This document shows, piece after piece, positions 26,814 to 35,662 of a DNA stretch of 54,925 bases. The DNA comes from Methanosaeta sp. PtaU1.Bin112 (GTDB lineage: Archaea > Halobacteriota > Methanosarcinia > Methanotrichales > Methanotrichaceae). Numbering within the stretch: the first letter of the stretch is position 1; each line of letters opens with the position of its first letter. The notes under the pieces were generated by a model, which had not been told where the DNA came from, ran no database searches, and saw only the letters and a program-made list of their open reading frames with translations. A program made the position numbers and the translations under genes. The stretch spans positions 1 to 54,925 of the forward strand of contig MVRL01000109.1 of the NCBI GenBank assembly GCA_002067705.1, read 5' to 3'.

Positions 26814-27487
26814 AATAGCTCGACCCCGGCAGCGACCCACTTTCTGCGATTGAGCTCTAGCAGCATTCCCGCCCGGCGCAGAGCTTCTTTTGCCTCATCA
26901 GCTTCAAAGCCCGCCACTTCCGCCATGGCGACCAGGTCACGGGGTGAATGCATATCAAGATGAGAGATTGCACTCGCAGTGATGACCGGGTGCAGATCGA
27001 ACTTTCTTACCGTCTGCAGATTGCTCTGAAGAGCTGCCAACCACCGAGAGCGCGAGCTGCCCCGCAGGTGCGCCAGGCCGCCCAGATCAAAGCCTATGCA
27101 AATCTGATTGCTCTTAGCGGCACGCGCCGTGGCAATAGTCAAAGGGCGCTTGGGATCGCAGGGATGCATGAGCAGGTCTACATTAGGGTCCTCGGAGGCC
27201 ACCCGGATGATCTCCTCAGAACCGGCCCGAACCATTAAAAACGGATATCTGGCTCGCAGAGCTGAGATGCGGCTCTTGAGGGCCTTGCCGCCTGATGCCG
27301 TCACCTCTGCGCCGATGGCCACCTCAATACCCTTGATCTTCTCCGCTGCCTGGGGCATGAAGATCCTGGCAGGATCGCGGTTGCAGATGATTACTCCCTG
27401 AAAGCCCAATCCCTTTGCAGTCAGAGCCATACGGCTGGCTGAAGAGGAACCTTCAGGAAAGACGCTGATACATTCGTAAAAGCTCAT
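26810..27487 (-). CDS. rnp3: RNase P protein component 3 (Rpp30)
   Basis: A 225-residue TIM-barrel-like protein that pairs with Pop5 in RNase P. Blocks seen are MALTAKGLGFQGVIICNRDP, IEVAIGAEVTASGGKALKS, VDLLMHPCDPKRPLT, and the C-terminal SPRDLVAMAEVAGFEADEAKE helix typical of Rpp30. It overlaps both neighbours by 4 bases (ATGA), which keeps the RNase P proteins in step. Confidence 0.93.
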   Translation of the reverse strand: MSFYECISVFPEGSSSASRMALTAKGLGFQGVIICNRDPARIFMPQAAEKIKGIEVAIGAEVTASGGKALKSRISALRARYPFLMVRAGSEEIIRVASEDPNVDLLMHPCDPKRPLTIATARAAKSNQICIGFDLGGLAHLRGSSRSRWLAALQSNLQTVRKFDLHPVITASAISHLDMHSPRDLVAMAEVAGFEADEAKEALRRAGMLLELNRRKWVAAGVELL

Positions 27488-27900
27488 AGCAGTTCGCTTA
27501 TAATCTTAAGGGCAGCCTCTCGCCTGGCTGGAAAGGTCTTGACAAGAATTGTTATGTCTAGGGGGTCCTTTGAGTCGGTCAGGCGCAGCAGGCCTTTGTA
27601 GGCAGCTTGTTTGTCCAGGCGCAGGTGAAAATGGCTCTCACCCTCCAATCGGTCCGGGATCTCCCTGCGAAGCCTCTGCAGATCTTCGGCGGGAAGCTGC
27701 TCGCGAAGAATCTGAAAGAAGGCGGCAGCTTCTCTCTTGCGCACCGCCGCCTCCAGTATCTTTATCTCGTTTCCAAAATGGCCCATAGCAGTGACCGCAG
27801 AGATTCTGTCCAGCGGAACGAAGACGGCAAGCGCTTCGCGCACGCGGACTTCATCTTCCGTCGCAGCCACAAAAGCCCGGAAAGAGACCCTGTCAATCAC
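27484..27900 (-). CDS. RNA-binding protein of the COG1325 family (exosome-associated)
   Basis: 138 residues. The theme VSFRAFVAATEDEVRVREAL, then TAMGHFGNEIKILEAAV, and SHFHLRLDKQAAYKG is that of the archaeal COG1325/UPF0201-like RNA-binding proteins encoded between L15e and RNase P genes. The HLRLDKQAAY segment is the most conserved. It is probably an RNA chaperone in the exosome/RNase P setting; the exact role is not established. The start GTG 27900 immediately follows the L15e stop. Confidence 0.85.
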   Translation of the reverse strand: MIDRVSFRAFVAATEDEVRVREALAVFVPLDRISAVTAMGHFGNEIKILEAAVRKREAAAFFQILREQLPAEDLQRLRREIPDRLEGESHFHLRLDKQAAYKGLLRLTDSKDPLDITILVKTFPARREAALKIISELL

Positions 27901-28488
27901 TTACTTTCCTTTTCCATCGTGGGCTCTGATGCCGGGCCTGGTCTTTTCGGTCCCGGAGCCCTTGTGTCTCTGGCCTCTGCCCTTGCGGCCGGCGCTGGTC
28001 TTGCCACGAACAGCTCTGCCGCGATGAACATCATTGCAGACCCAGTTGAGGTCCTTATCACTCATGATGGAGGTTGAACACGGATCCACCAGGATAACTT
28101 CGTAGAACTTCTGCCTGCCGTCCTCAGCCACCCAGTAGGAGTTGAGAACTTCCATGTTTCGGAACCGTCTGCCAGCTCTCTCCTCGGCGATCCTCTGAAT
28201 GGACTTGGCCATGCTCATGGAGTTCACGCCCATCTTGCTGGTCTTTCTGTTCCTCTCGTAGCGGGACTTCTTCCTGCCGCCGCGTCTTACCTTGACACGG
28301 GCCACGATAATGCCCTGCTTGGCCTTGTAGCCGAGCGCCCGCGCCCTGTCCAGGCGGGTTGGCCTATCGATTTTCTGCACGGTGCTTTCCTGGCGCCAGG
28401 CCTTGAGCCTGTCCTGCCGCAGTGCGCCTACATATCCCTCTCTGGGAGAGGACCAGGCATCACTGATATAGCCGTAAAAAGACTTCAT
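27901..28488 (-). CDS. rpl15e: Large ribosomal subunit protein L15e (eL15)
   Basis: 195 residues, very basic. The start [12 protein letters not shown], the [15 protein letters not shown] block and the tail GLRHKGSG-like [16 protein letters not shown] fit archaeal eL15, which binds 23S rRNA domain II. It opens the long minus-strand run to tRNA-Arg. The leader contains a small palindromic hairpin. Confidence 0.95.
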   Translation of the reverse strand: MKSFYGYISDAWSSPREGYVGALRQDRLKAWRQESTVQKIDRPTRLDRARALGYKAKQGIIVARVKVRRGGRKKSRYERNRKTSKMGVNSMSMAKSIQRIAEERAGRRFRNMEVLNSYWVAEDGRQKFYEVILVDPCSTSIMSDKDLNWVCNDVHRGRAVRGKTSAGRKGRGQRHKGSGTEKTRPGIRAHDGKGK

Positions 28489-28510
28489 CTCTTTTCACCT
28501 TTGCCGGTTC

Positions 28511-28525
28511 GACCCGATGCGGGTC
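28511..28525 (-). promoter_or_regulatory. Hairpin in the rpl15e leader
   Basis: GACCCG-ATG-CGGGTC is a perfect 6-bp stem with a 3-base loop, 23-37 bases before the L15e start. It could be a protein-binding site for autoregulation or a chance structure. Confidence 0.3.
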
Positions 28526-28930
28526 ACATTCCGGAACTAGAGGGGGGACGGGGTGATAGGAGATAAAGGTTTGGGAGGGTTAGATATGGATTGGTCATTA
28601 TCAGCAATTGGAAAATATAACGTTAAAGGAGAACATCAAGCTGGAGAATGGTCCCGAGCCTTTGTAAGGGTGTAGTCTCTGTGCGTTCTTTGTTCACCCT
28701 GTGACCCTGAGGTGAGATCGTTAGTTGTTCGGCTATATCTTTAAGACAATATCAATATCAAACTGCCATTGCTTTCCAAAATCCCGCGTCTGGAAAATCG
28801 CCCGGCCGCAGCATGCAGCCAAGCCCACGCTCGCATATGCCCCCGCTCGAGCGCACGCATGCGGGCCGCTGCTTGTCGCAAAATGCGCCTTCTCCTGGGG
28901 GTCAAAAGCTTAAACAAAAAAGAGAACCGC
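28526..28930. other. 405-bp divergent intergenic region
   Basis: It holds the rpl15e promoter (minus-strand TATA-like CCTTTATCTCC near 28560-28572) and the leader of the acylphosphatase gene. A GC-rich patch at 28800-28880 contains the perfect palindrome CGCTCGAGCG. No supported gene is seen; a 29-codon frame near 28585 is not convincing. Confidence 0.5.
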
Positions 28931-29356
28931 ATGGCCTTCATGCAACGGCTAACCGCTTACGTCTCCGGCAAAGTCCAGAAGACCGGTTACAGAGCCAGAG
29001 TTCTCTCCATTGCTCGTGACTTCGGCCTGAAAGGCTACGTGCAGAACCTGGACGATGGGCGAGTTAAGGTGGTAGCGGAGGGCGAAACAAGCGATCTGGA
29101 GAGCTTGCTGGCGGCTATAGCCATCAAGAACACAATAATCAATGTGGTTGATATCAAGAGCGAGTATTCTTCTGTAACAGGTGATTTTGAAAGAATCGTA
29201 AAGGTTGTGTCAGGCGGAGAAACTGATCAAAGGCTCGATGTCGCTGCAGGTTTGCTCACAAAGCTTATCGTTGTAGACGAAAAGATGCTGGATGAAATCC
29301 GGGCAATTAATCTGGAAATGGCAGCGATCCATGATGAATTGAAGGCTACTCATTAA
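28931..29356 (+). CDS. acyP: Acylphosphatase with a C-terminal extension
   Basis: The acylphosphatase domain fills the first 90 residues: AYVSGKVQKTGYRARVLSIA carries the phosphate-binding loop and catalytic Arg, and LKGYVQNLDDGRVKVVAEGE carries the Asn. It hydrolyses acyl phosphates such as 1,3-bisphosphoglycerate or acetyl phosphate. The last 50 residues (TDQRLDVAAGLLTKL ... NLEMAAIHDELKA) are an extra amphipathic helical tail absent from ordinary 90-residue acylphosphatases. I take ATG 28931 or 28940 as start; the frame upstream is Arg/Ala-rich low-complexity sequence and looks untranslated. Confidence 0.88.
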   Translation: MAFMQRLTAYVSGKVQKTGYRARVLSIARDFGLKGYVQNLDDGRVKVVAEGETSDLESLLAAIAIKNTIINVVDIKSEYSSVTGDFERIVKVVSGGETDQRLDVAAGLLTKLIVVDEKMLDEIRAINLEMAAIHDELKATH

Positions 29357-29482
29357 GACCTCAGAGGATTTCGGAATTCTCGACCATCGATTCTGCAAAA
29401 TCCGCATCCCCAGAGAGCAGTTGTCAATTGTAATGCATAGCTATAAGTTCCTGCAATCAAGAACGCATAGCGGTGTTATATA

Positions 29483-29842
29483 GTGACTAGACTATCGTTT
29501 TTGCTCATAACCCTGGTTTTATTCAGCATGACGGCCATGGCCCAGGAATGGCTGGAGGGTGGCTATGTAGGATTCACGAATAATGGAGAGATCAGGCAGT
29601 ATTTCACTGATCCCATCTTCTTTACAAAAGTCCCAACCGCTCAGCCATTGGGTTTCTATTATCCTTACATTGGAAATGTGGGCTTTTATCCCTTCAATGT
29701 CTATCAGTCGGAATTTAGAAACAAGTCGCTGGCGGCAATGCACTGGGAGCCTCTGCAAAAGAATTGGACGACAACCATGAGCTACGCTCAGGGCAAATCA
29801 TCTTTAAGGGTCTTTGAGGGAGGCTCCTGGAGAAGCCTGTGA
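29483..29842 (+). CDS. Small secreted hypothetical protein (119 aa)
   Basis: The start is GTG 29483. Residues 1-20 are a signal peptide (TRLSFLLITLVLFSMTAMAQ). The mature part is aromatic-rich (GFYYPYIGNVGFYPFNVY) with no Cys and no motif I recognise. It ends 39 bases inside the 3' end of the convergent TPP enzyme gene. Lineage-specific envelope protein is the best guess. Confidence 0.6.
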   Translation: MTRLSFLLITLVLFSMTAMAQEWLEGGYVGFTNNGEIRQYFTDPIFFTKVPTAQPLGFYYPYIGNVGFYPFNVYQSEFRNKSLAAMHWEPLQKNWTTTMSYAQGKSSLRVFEGGSWRSL

Positions 29843-31291
29843 GGGAACCTGCTTAGTGCATCTGCCCAAGGCTACTATTGCCGATGATCCCCGCTTATTC
29901 AGCTCCTCTCTGAGCAGCAGCTCCACCTCATCTTCCGGAGCTGGCAGCTGCAAGCGGACCGTCGGCACCAGCGCCTCCAACAGGCTCGTCAGATCGGGCG
30001 CATCCTGGCCGCCGGTCATGGCAGCCACATCATTCTTTAGCACGACTGCAAGGACCTCGCGCTTCTGCCAGACGGCATTGATCAGGCCCTGCAGGCCCGA
30101 ATGGGCCAGAGCAAAGTCGCCCACCAGGGCGATCCCTTTGCTGGAAAAACCTGAGGCCACGCCCACCGATGATCCCAGCCCGTAGACCACATCCACCGAT
30201 TGGTATGGCTGCCGGGTCGCGCGGATGGCGCATCCCGCATCACCAGCCACGGGAACATCGATTCTGCCCAGCGCTCGGAAGAGCGGTATGAACGGGCAGC
30301 CTTCGCAGACGCCCGGGTAGCCCCTCTCAGCCACGCTTTCGTAAACCTGGGGTTTCTTTTGTGCAGGCGCATGCAGGCCCTCCAGCGCCCGGACGATGTC
30401 CTCCCTTTCCAGCTGCCCCCTGGGCAGATGGCCGGTGAGCTTGCCCTTTATTTTAGGGCTGCAGGCATAGCAGGACTCGATAAAAGGCTCTGGCTCCTCT
30501 GCCACCAGGATCAAGCGGTGGCCATCAATGAAGCGGCGCAGGAGCTTGGCAGGGAGAGGATTGCTGTAGCCGATAGAAAATAGCGAGACGCCAAGGCCCT
30601 GGGCGAGAGCCGCGGGCCGACCGCTGGCTATTATCCCCACGTTTCCAGAGACATCAAGGCGGTTTAAGGTTGAGGACTCAGATGCCTCCTCAGCAAAGGC
30701 GACAATTCTGTCATGGTGCCTCTGATGCTTGCCGCGCATGGTCAAATCCCAGCCATCCCGATCGAAATGCGCGGGGCCGCCCCTGCTGGGTCGGGACGGG
30801 ATTTCAGGTCCCTCGTCAGAGAGAAGGCTTGCTGTCACCCGGACGATAACCGGAACTCTCAGCCACTCTGATACCGTGAATCCCTCCAGAATAGAAGCAT
30901 GCAATGATGCCGGACTGCTGGGGTCGAGCATCGGCAGCTCTGCCAGTGGACCGTAGAAGCGGCTGTCCATCTCTGCCTGAGAGCCCTTCGGCCCCAAATC
31001 GTCTCCGGCGATTATCACGAGGCCGGAGCCGATGGTATGGGTGGACGATATGACCAGCGGATCGGCCAGAATATTCATGCCCACCTGCTTGACGACCACC
31101 AAAGCGCGACGTCCCGTAGCTGATGCACCAAGGGCTATTTCCAGAGCCACCTTTTCATTGACCGAGATCTCAGCCCCGAGCGCAATCGCCAGATCGGTTA
31201 TAGGATAGCCAGGAACATATGTTCGAACCGATGCCCCCGCATCCTGAGCCGCCAGAACTGCAGCCTCCTGGCCGCTTTTAGGCTTCATCAT
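29804..31291 (-). CDS. Indolepyruvate ferredoxin oxidoreductase alpha-like TPP enzyme, without ferredoxin domain
   Basis: 495 residues. It has the IorA plan: a pyrimidine-binding domain (residues 1-170), a central domain, and a TPP-binding domain with GLGSSVGVASGF, VGDFALAHSGLQGLINAV and NDVAAMTGGQD. VCEGCPFIPLF matches the CxxCP motif of IorA. True IorA carries a C-terminal 2[4Fe-4S] ferredoxin domain; here the chain stops before it. It overlaps methanogenesis marker 11 by 4 bases (ATGA). The substrate could be an aryl or other 2-oxo acid; the missing clusters mean electrons must leave through a partner or the reaction is not a simple oxidoreduction. Confidence 0.82.
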   Translation of the reverse strand: MMKPKSGQEAAVLAAQDAGASVRTYVPGYPITDLAIALGAEISVNEKVALEIALGASATGRRALVVVKQVGMNILADPLVISSTHTIGSGLVIIAGDDLGPKGSQAEMDSRFYGPLAELPMLDPSSPASLHASILEGFTVSEWLRVPVIVRVTASLLSDEGPEIPSRPSRGGPAHFDRDGWDLTMRGKHQRHHDRIVAFAEEASESSTLNRLDVSGNVGIIASGRPAALAQGLGVSLFSIGYSNPLPAKLLRRFIDGHRLILVAEEPEPFIESCYACSPKIKGKLTGHLPRGQLEREDIVRALEGLHAPAQKKPQVYESVAERGYPGVCEGCPFIPLFRALGRIDVPVAGDAGCAIRATRQPYQSVDVVYGLGSSVGVASGFSSKGIALVGDFALAHSGLQGLINAVWQKREVLAVVLKNDVAAMTGGQDAPDLTSLLEALVPTVRLQLPAPEDEVELLLREELNKRGSSAIVALGRCTKQVPSQASPGASLKDP

Positions 31292-32187
31292 AAAATGCCA
31301 GGCACAACGGACTCATCCGGTCGGGCGCAGAAGGGCAATGCTGCTACCGCCCCAATCAATCCCTGGCCATTCATCAGGATCTGAACGCCATTCTCCCGCG
31401 CCGCATCCAGAGCATCTTCATACAGAACCCGCTCTCGCTTGCACCTCTGGCCAAAGGGCATAAGGGAAGAAGGATCGAAATCCCGGAAGACCGCCATTCC
31501 CGTCTGCTTGGATACAGAGTACTTGCTTAGCAATGCCTTGAAGTCAGAGAGCATGGCTTCCGCTCTGCCAGGCAGGCAGGCGAACTCCACTGCCGTTGAG
31601 ACGCAGTTCTGCGTCTTTGTCGGCACGGGAAAGAGCTGCACCAGGGAATGAGAGACATAACGTGCCTCAGGCCGATCGACCTTGCTGGAGATGTTGTGAA
31701 TGAGAGTCCATGTGGCTCCAGTCGTCTTGGAATCGGTATCATCTACTCCTATGATTAGCCTCTCTCTTCTCGGCAGAACGATGGTGCCGCGAGCGACGCG
31801 CCCTCCACCGCACTCCGTTACATCGTAACGCAGTACGTCCTCTGCTCCGGCACGGGAAAGGGTGGCCCCCACGCCGCCTCCACCCAGACCGGCGTAAGTC
31901 ACCTCCACCTCCTTGCTGCCTACTACTACCGACTCGATGCCTGCCGATCTTCTGGAGGATACAAGATCCAGATCTGAATTGCCAGGCGTTATCATGTAGC
32001 GGAACCACTCTCCCAGATTGCGGGAACTTTTGACTAAAGGTCCATGAGAGTAATGGTATCTCGCCCAGGCCGATCCCCCGTAGCAATTGGAGCGTTCCAT
32101 GAGCTCTACCCATCGGCCCTCATCATCAACTACAGCATGTATCTGCTTGTATACTACAACATATGGATCTGCTAATTCGAGTTGCAA
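31288..32187 (-). CDS. mmp11: Methanogenesis marker protein 11
   Basis: 299 residues, a family confined to methanogens. The core GVDDTDSKTTGATWTLIHNI resembles the Asp-rich nucleotide site of the TiaS (tRNA-Ile2 agmatidine synthase) family, followed by ETHSLVQ-like RYVSHSLVQLFPVPTKTQNC. It may thus be an ATP-using enzyme; no reaction is established. The start is TTG 32187 after GAGG; no ATG lies before residue 30. It is translationally coupled to the TPP enzyme gene. Confidence 0.9.
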   Translation of the reverse strand: MQLELADPYVVVYKQIHAVVDDEGRWVELMERSNCYGGSAWARYHYSHGPLVKSSRNLGEWFRYMITPGNSDLDLVSSRRSAGIESVVVGSKEVEVTYAGLGGGGVGATLSRAGAEDVLRYDVTECGGGRVARGTIVLPRRERLIIGVDDTDSKTTGATWTLIHNISSKVDRPEARYVSHSLVQLFPVPTKTQNCVSTAVEFACLPGRAEAMLSDFKALLSKYSVSKQTGMAVFRDFDPSSLMPFGQRCKRERVLYEDALDAARENGVQILMNGQGLIGAVAALPFCARPDESVVPGIL

Positions 32188-32210
32188 AGCTCATTCCTCA
32201 GCTAAATCAA

Positions 32211-33461
32211 TTAACTACTATTATCCTGGCTTTTCATATACTCTCTCAATATCACCGTAGCATAGCTTCCCTTAGGCAGATCAAACTCCATCCTAGCCAG
32301 GTTTTCCTCGACCCTGATTTGCGGTTTGACAATACAGAGAGCGGCGCGCCTTGTGCCTCTCGAGCCAAGATCCGGGTTTTCTGCTACTTTAAAGTTCTCT
32401 GGAGATATGCCTTCTTCTTTGAGAATTGACCGCTCTATCTCACCCTGTGCGCCCTGCACTATTTCCGTCTCAAATCCAATCAAAGGCAGAGTGAGAAATG
32501 CCCGGCCTCTTCCGGCCAGCCGGTCGATGGCCTGCTTGTTTTCTGAGGTGACGGTCTGCAGACGATCAACATCCGGCAAACCTCCTTCTGAAAAACAGAA
32601 TATATCGCCTTCCACGGCTTTTTGGAGAGGCATTCCCACCGCCAGGCGGTGGCTGAGAATTCTGTTGAAGAGGTAAGACTGGTAAGCATGAACAAAGAGA
32701 CGTTTCAAATTGGCGGAAAGAACATCAAAAGAGTGAGCATAATCGCCAGGATGCTCTGAGAGATAGTTCAGCATGGCCAGCTCGTAATGCAAGTATTCAG
32801 GAAACTCTTTGAGAGCCGCAGGGATGTCATGAGTCTGCCACAGCTTTTCCCGAGCCGCTCTCGTCTCCTCAAGCTCACCTGGAAAAGGCAAAGCCAAAAA
32901 GATAAAGACAGCTTCTTCGGCCCGGCCTCTGGCCAGAGCTTCACCAACCTTATGGGTGACAGGCCTGCTATCCCCAAACCTCTGTATTCCGAAATAGTTG
33001 GGAACTCCGCCGTATTCCTCTATCTCCGAGGTTATGGCGGCCAGCCGGTCTGCTGGGTCCGGGCAGCTCAGATCCCTGATTGTTATGCGAAAATTGTTTC
33101 CCAGGAGATCTCCCATACCCACCGCCCGATTCGTTTTGCCCAGAACCTTGATCTTCAGATCGGGCAGATTGATTCTGTCAAGAGCCGATTCATCCAGGTT
33201 CATGATGCTCATTCGCTGGACGGTTACCGCCTTTTTGTCCTTGGTGCCAGCCCAGGAGAATCTCTTCTGGCTGATGCGAAGCTTTCTCGCCATCTCCCGG
33301 ATTAGGTGGTGCGTATCCCAGTTGGTCTTCTCCACATCCAAAACCAGGTACCTTCCGCCTTCGTACCTAAGATCCTCGAATACCTCTGTTACCTGAAAGT
33401 CCTCCGCACAGCTCTTGATAATACCACCACAGCCAGGGCTGTCGGTTATATAATATTCCAT
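32211..33461 (-). CDS. truD: tRNA pseudouridine synthase D
   Basis: Makes pseudouridine at position 13 of tRNA. The catalytic block is SWAGTKDKKAVTVQ (Asp near residue 80), with GNNFRITIRDL and NYFGIQRFGDSRPVTHKVG (the conserved NxFGxQRFG loop) further on. A TRUD insertion domain fills the middle. The start is ATG 33461 (MEYYITDSPGCGG), the usual N-terminus; the in-frame upstream frame reaches into the Pth2 gap only. 416 residues. 39 bases after pth2. Confidence 0.95.
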   Translation of the reverse strand: MEYYITDSPGCGGIIKSCAEDFQVTEVFEDLRYEGGRYLVLDVEKTNWDTHHLIREMARKLRISQKRFSWAGTKDKKAVTVQRMSIMNLDESALDRINLPDLKIKVLGKTNRAVGMGDLLGNNFRITIRDLSCPDPADRLAAITSEIEEYGGVPNYFGIQRFGDSRPVTHKVGEALARGRAEEAVFIFLALPFPGELEETRAAREKLWQTHDIPAALKEFPEYLHYELAMLNYLSEHPGDYAHSFDVLSANLKRLFVHAYQSYLFNRILSHRLAVGMPLQKAVEGDIFCFSEGGLPDVDRLQTVTSENKQAIDRLAGRGRAFLTLPLIGFETEIVQGAQGEIERSILKEEGISPENFKVAENPDLGSRGTRRAALCIVKPQIRVEENLARMEFDLPKGSYATVILREYMKSQDNSS

Positions 33462-33500
33462 GCCTAAGGACCGGTCCCGATTGCTTGCCGAGATCATCTT

Positions 33501-33854
33501 TTATACGAGCTTGAGCTTGCCCGTCACCTTGTCCATCTGCTTTCCATATGCCGGACCCAGGCCCAGTGCGGTTATAGTTCCCGCAGGAATTTCGGTCAGT
33601 CCGGCATCTGCTACAATAGCGCTGGCTATTCCCGCCTTATCTGCATCGTCTCTCAGCCGGAAGAGGTCAGGCACCCCCGGTGCTTTCAAGACAACCTTTT
33701 TTTGGCCCTCGGCCTTCCACTCCGAGACGGTGGACCTGTCCATTTTTTCCGCTCTCTCCACAGCCATAACTGCCGCATGAGCAACCTGCACAGCCAGCTT
33801 TCCTGGAGAGAGCTTCAGATCCTCTCTAATTACGATGCATTGCTTATAATCCAT
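33501..33854 (-). CDS. pth2: Peptidyl-tRNA hydrolase type 2
   Basis: Releases tRNA from stalled peptidyl-tRNA. The start is ATG 33854 (MDYKQCIVIREDLKLSPGK); the upstream in-frame ATG adds five residues. PTH2 marks are KLSPGKLAVQVAHAAV (catalytic Lys/His region), GQKKVVLKAPG, IVADAGLTEIPAGTITALGLGP and the closing DKVTGKLKL. 117 residues is normal. Confidence 0.95.
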   Translation of the reverse strand: MDYKQCIVIREDLKLSPGKLAVQVAHAAVMAVERAEKMDRSTVSEWKAEGQKKVVLKAPGVPDLFRLRDDADKAGIASAIVADAGLTEIPAGTITALGLGPAYGKQMDKVTGKLKLV

Positions 33855-33922
33855 CAGAAATAACCTCACTTAATCGATTGCACCAAAAATATTGCTGAGC
33901 TAAAGGAGATGAGGCGAGAATG

Positions 33923-35254
33923 CTACGCCTCTTTGGTTACGACTTTGATGCAGGAAGGACTCTTGGCGATGTTTCCCATTTTAGCGCCAATGAGATATTC
34001 AAGGCCTCTGTCCGCAGCGATGTCCAGGATACGCTGAGTCACGACGCCGTCGAAGATCACACCATTCACGTCTCCATTTGTCTCCTTCAGCTCTCTCGCC
34101 AGGTCTCTCACTGCCACTTCTCTTAAAATGTTTTGATTTCTATCCATTATCCTGGCGGATAGGGTTCCATCCAACTCATCCACATGTTGTCGGAACCATT
34201 CTCTCTTCGGCTGAGGTTCAGGGACAGGTTCTGGCTCAGGAGCAGTTTCAATTGCTTCTTCTACTGCGGGAGCGGGAGCGAACTTGGGCACAACCTCGCG
34301 AGGCACGACCCGACGGGGCGCAATAACCTCTGCCCTTTCCGCAGCATTACGGACGCAAAGGGGCTTCTCACGGATGAGGCTCTTTCTCTTGGTGGTTATC
34401 TCTCTCCGTTTCTTAGGCTGGTTCTTGATCTTGTATTGATCCAGCACCTGCTCTACGGGAATCTTCTGGCGCAGGGCACGGACAATCTCCTTCTGGGTCA
34501 TGTCCTCTACGCTCTTTCCTTCAGGAGCCCTTGCTACAAAGTCGATATCCGCTACCTGAAGAAGCTCCTTTATGATCAGCTCTCCTCCCCGGTCTCCATC
34601 TGTGAAAGCGGTAACGACCTTCTTGGCACAGAGATCGGCGATCGTTGGAGGCACATTGGTGCCACCCACGGCCACAGCATTCTTTATGCCGTACTTGAGC
34701 AGGTTGAGCACATCTGCTCGGCCCTCAACCACCAGAATAGCATCGGAATCAAGGACATTGGGGCCCGCTGGCAAGCTGTCTTTGCCCAGGTGAATTATTT
34801 CCTCTACGCGAACGGACTGCTTGATCTCCTCAGTTATCTCTTCCGTCTCCAGGATGTTCTCATCGAACATCTCCACCAGAATGCGCTTAGCCCGTTCTAT
34901 GACATATCTTCTCTTGGCAGCACGGACATCTTCGATGCGGTTTACGCAGATGCGGGCGATGCATGGTCCCACCCTGTCTATGGTCTCCAGGGCAGCGGCC
35001 AGTATCGCCGTCTCGACCTTATCAAAGCTGGATGGAATGGATATGGTGCCGCTCGCCTTCCCGCTGCTGGATGTTATTTGAACATCGATCCTGCCTAACC
35101 GCCCCGTTTTTTGAAGATCTCTTAAATCGAGGTCGGATCCCAGGAGGCCTTCCGTTTGGCCGAAGATAGCGCCGACCACATCCGGCCGCTCCACTATCCC
35201 CTCCGCAGTTATATCCGCATAAATAACATATTTAGTTGTATCAACATTTTGCAT
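33923..35254 (-). CDS. dnaG: Archaeal DnaG-type primase
   Basis: 443 residues. The TOPRIM core has [15 protein letters not shown] and [17 protein letters not shown] (DxD metal site). The N-terminus [20 protein letters not shown] and a C-terminal region after a Pro/Glu linker ([20 protein letters not shown]) follow the archaeal pattern. In archaea this protein associates with the exosome as an RNA-binding subunit, besides possible primase activity. The start is ATG 35254 after GAGGTG; GTG 35263 is less likely. The exosome genes lie 9 kb to the left. Confidence 0.95.
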   Translation of the reverse strand: MQNVDTTKYVIYADITAEGIVERPDVVGAIFGQTEGLLGSDLDLRDLQKTGRLGRIDVQITSSSGKASGTISIPSSFDKVETAILAAALETIDRVGPCIARICVNRIEDVRAAKRRYVIERAKRILVEMFDENILETEEITEEIKQSVRVEEIIHLGKDSLPAGPNVLDSDAILVVEGRADVLNLLKYGIKNAVAVGGTNVPPTIADLCAKKVVTAFTDGDRGGELIIKELLQVADIDFVARAPEGKSVEDMTQKEIVRALRQKIPVEQVLDQYKIKNQPKKRREITTKRKSLIREKPLCVRNAAERAEVIAPRRVVPREVVPKFAPAPAVEEAIETAPEPEPVPEPQPKREWFRQHVDELDGTLSARIMDRNQNILREVAVRDLARELKETNGDVNGVIFDGVVTQRILDIAADRGLEYLIGAKMGNIAKSPSCIKVVTKEA

Positions 35255-35662
35255 ATAAGACACCTCTTATTTTAAAATAGATAGATAAAAGTCACACCCA
35301 TATCCAAAGAGCCGACGCTATCTGCGGCCTACAAAGGCCATTTCGCGACTCATTGTCGCAATTGTAGCCATGCCATAGCAAGGCAGGCAGTGAGCAGTGA
35401 ATGATGATGAATATGAGGTTCATCTAACTATTTCAGTGTCCATTTACCAATATCATGGAGCATCTGATAGAAATGCCCACAAATGAGCCATTCTATCTTC
35501 ACAAGCTTATATTTCATCGCCCTTTGTCCAACTCGGGGCTTAATTATCATGAGATTTGCTGCCCAAATGCGCGCTTCTATCAATTAAAATTGTACGAAAC
35601 TAGTTTATGAACCTTGTGGTGGAAATCGAGTCTGCAAACTTATCTGCAAATTACGAAAGTTT
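35255..35662. other. 408-bp intergenic region before dnaG
   Basis: It contains the dnaG promoter region (minus-strand AT-rich stretch near 35268-35290, TATTTTAAAATA) and the 3' side of nmd3. No gene, tRNA or repeat is seen. Confidence 0.5.

Noticed and set aside
28585-28675. 29-codon frame in the rpl15e/acylphosphatase gap
   Set aside because: Too short, no ribosome site and no partner genes; chance frame.
28769-28930. 54-residue N-terminal extension of the acylphosphatase
   Set aside because: Arg/Ala/Cys-rich low-complexity translation of a GC-rich palindromic patch; the domain starts properly at ATG 28931.
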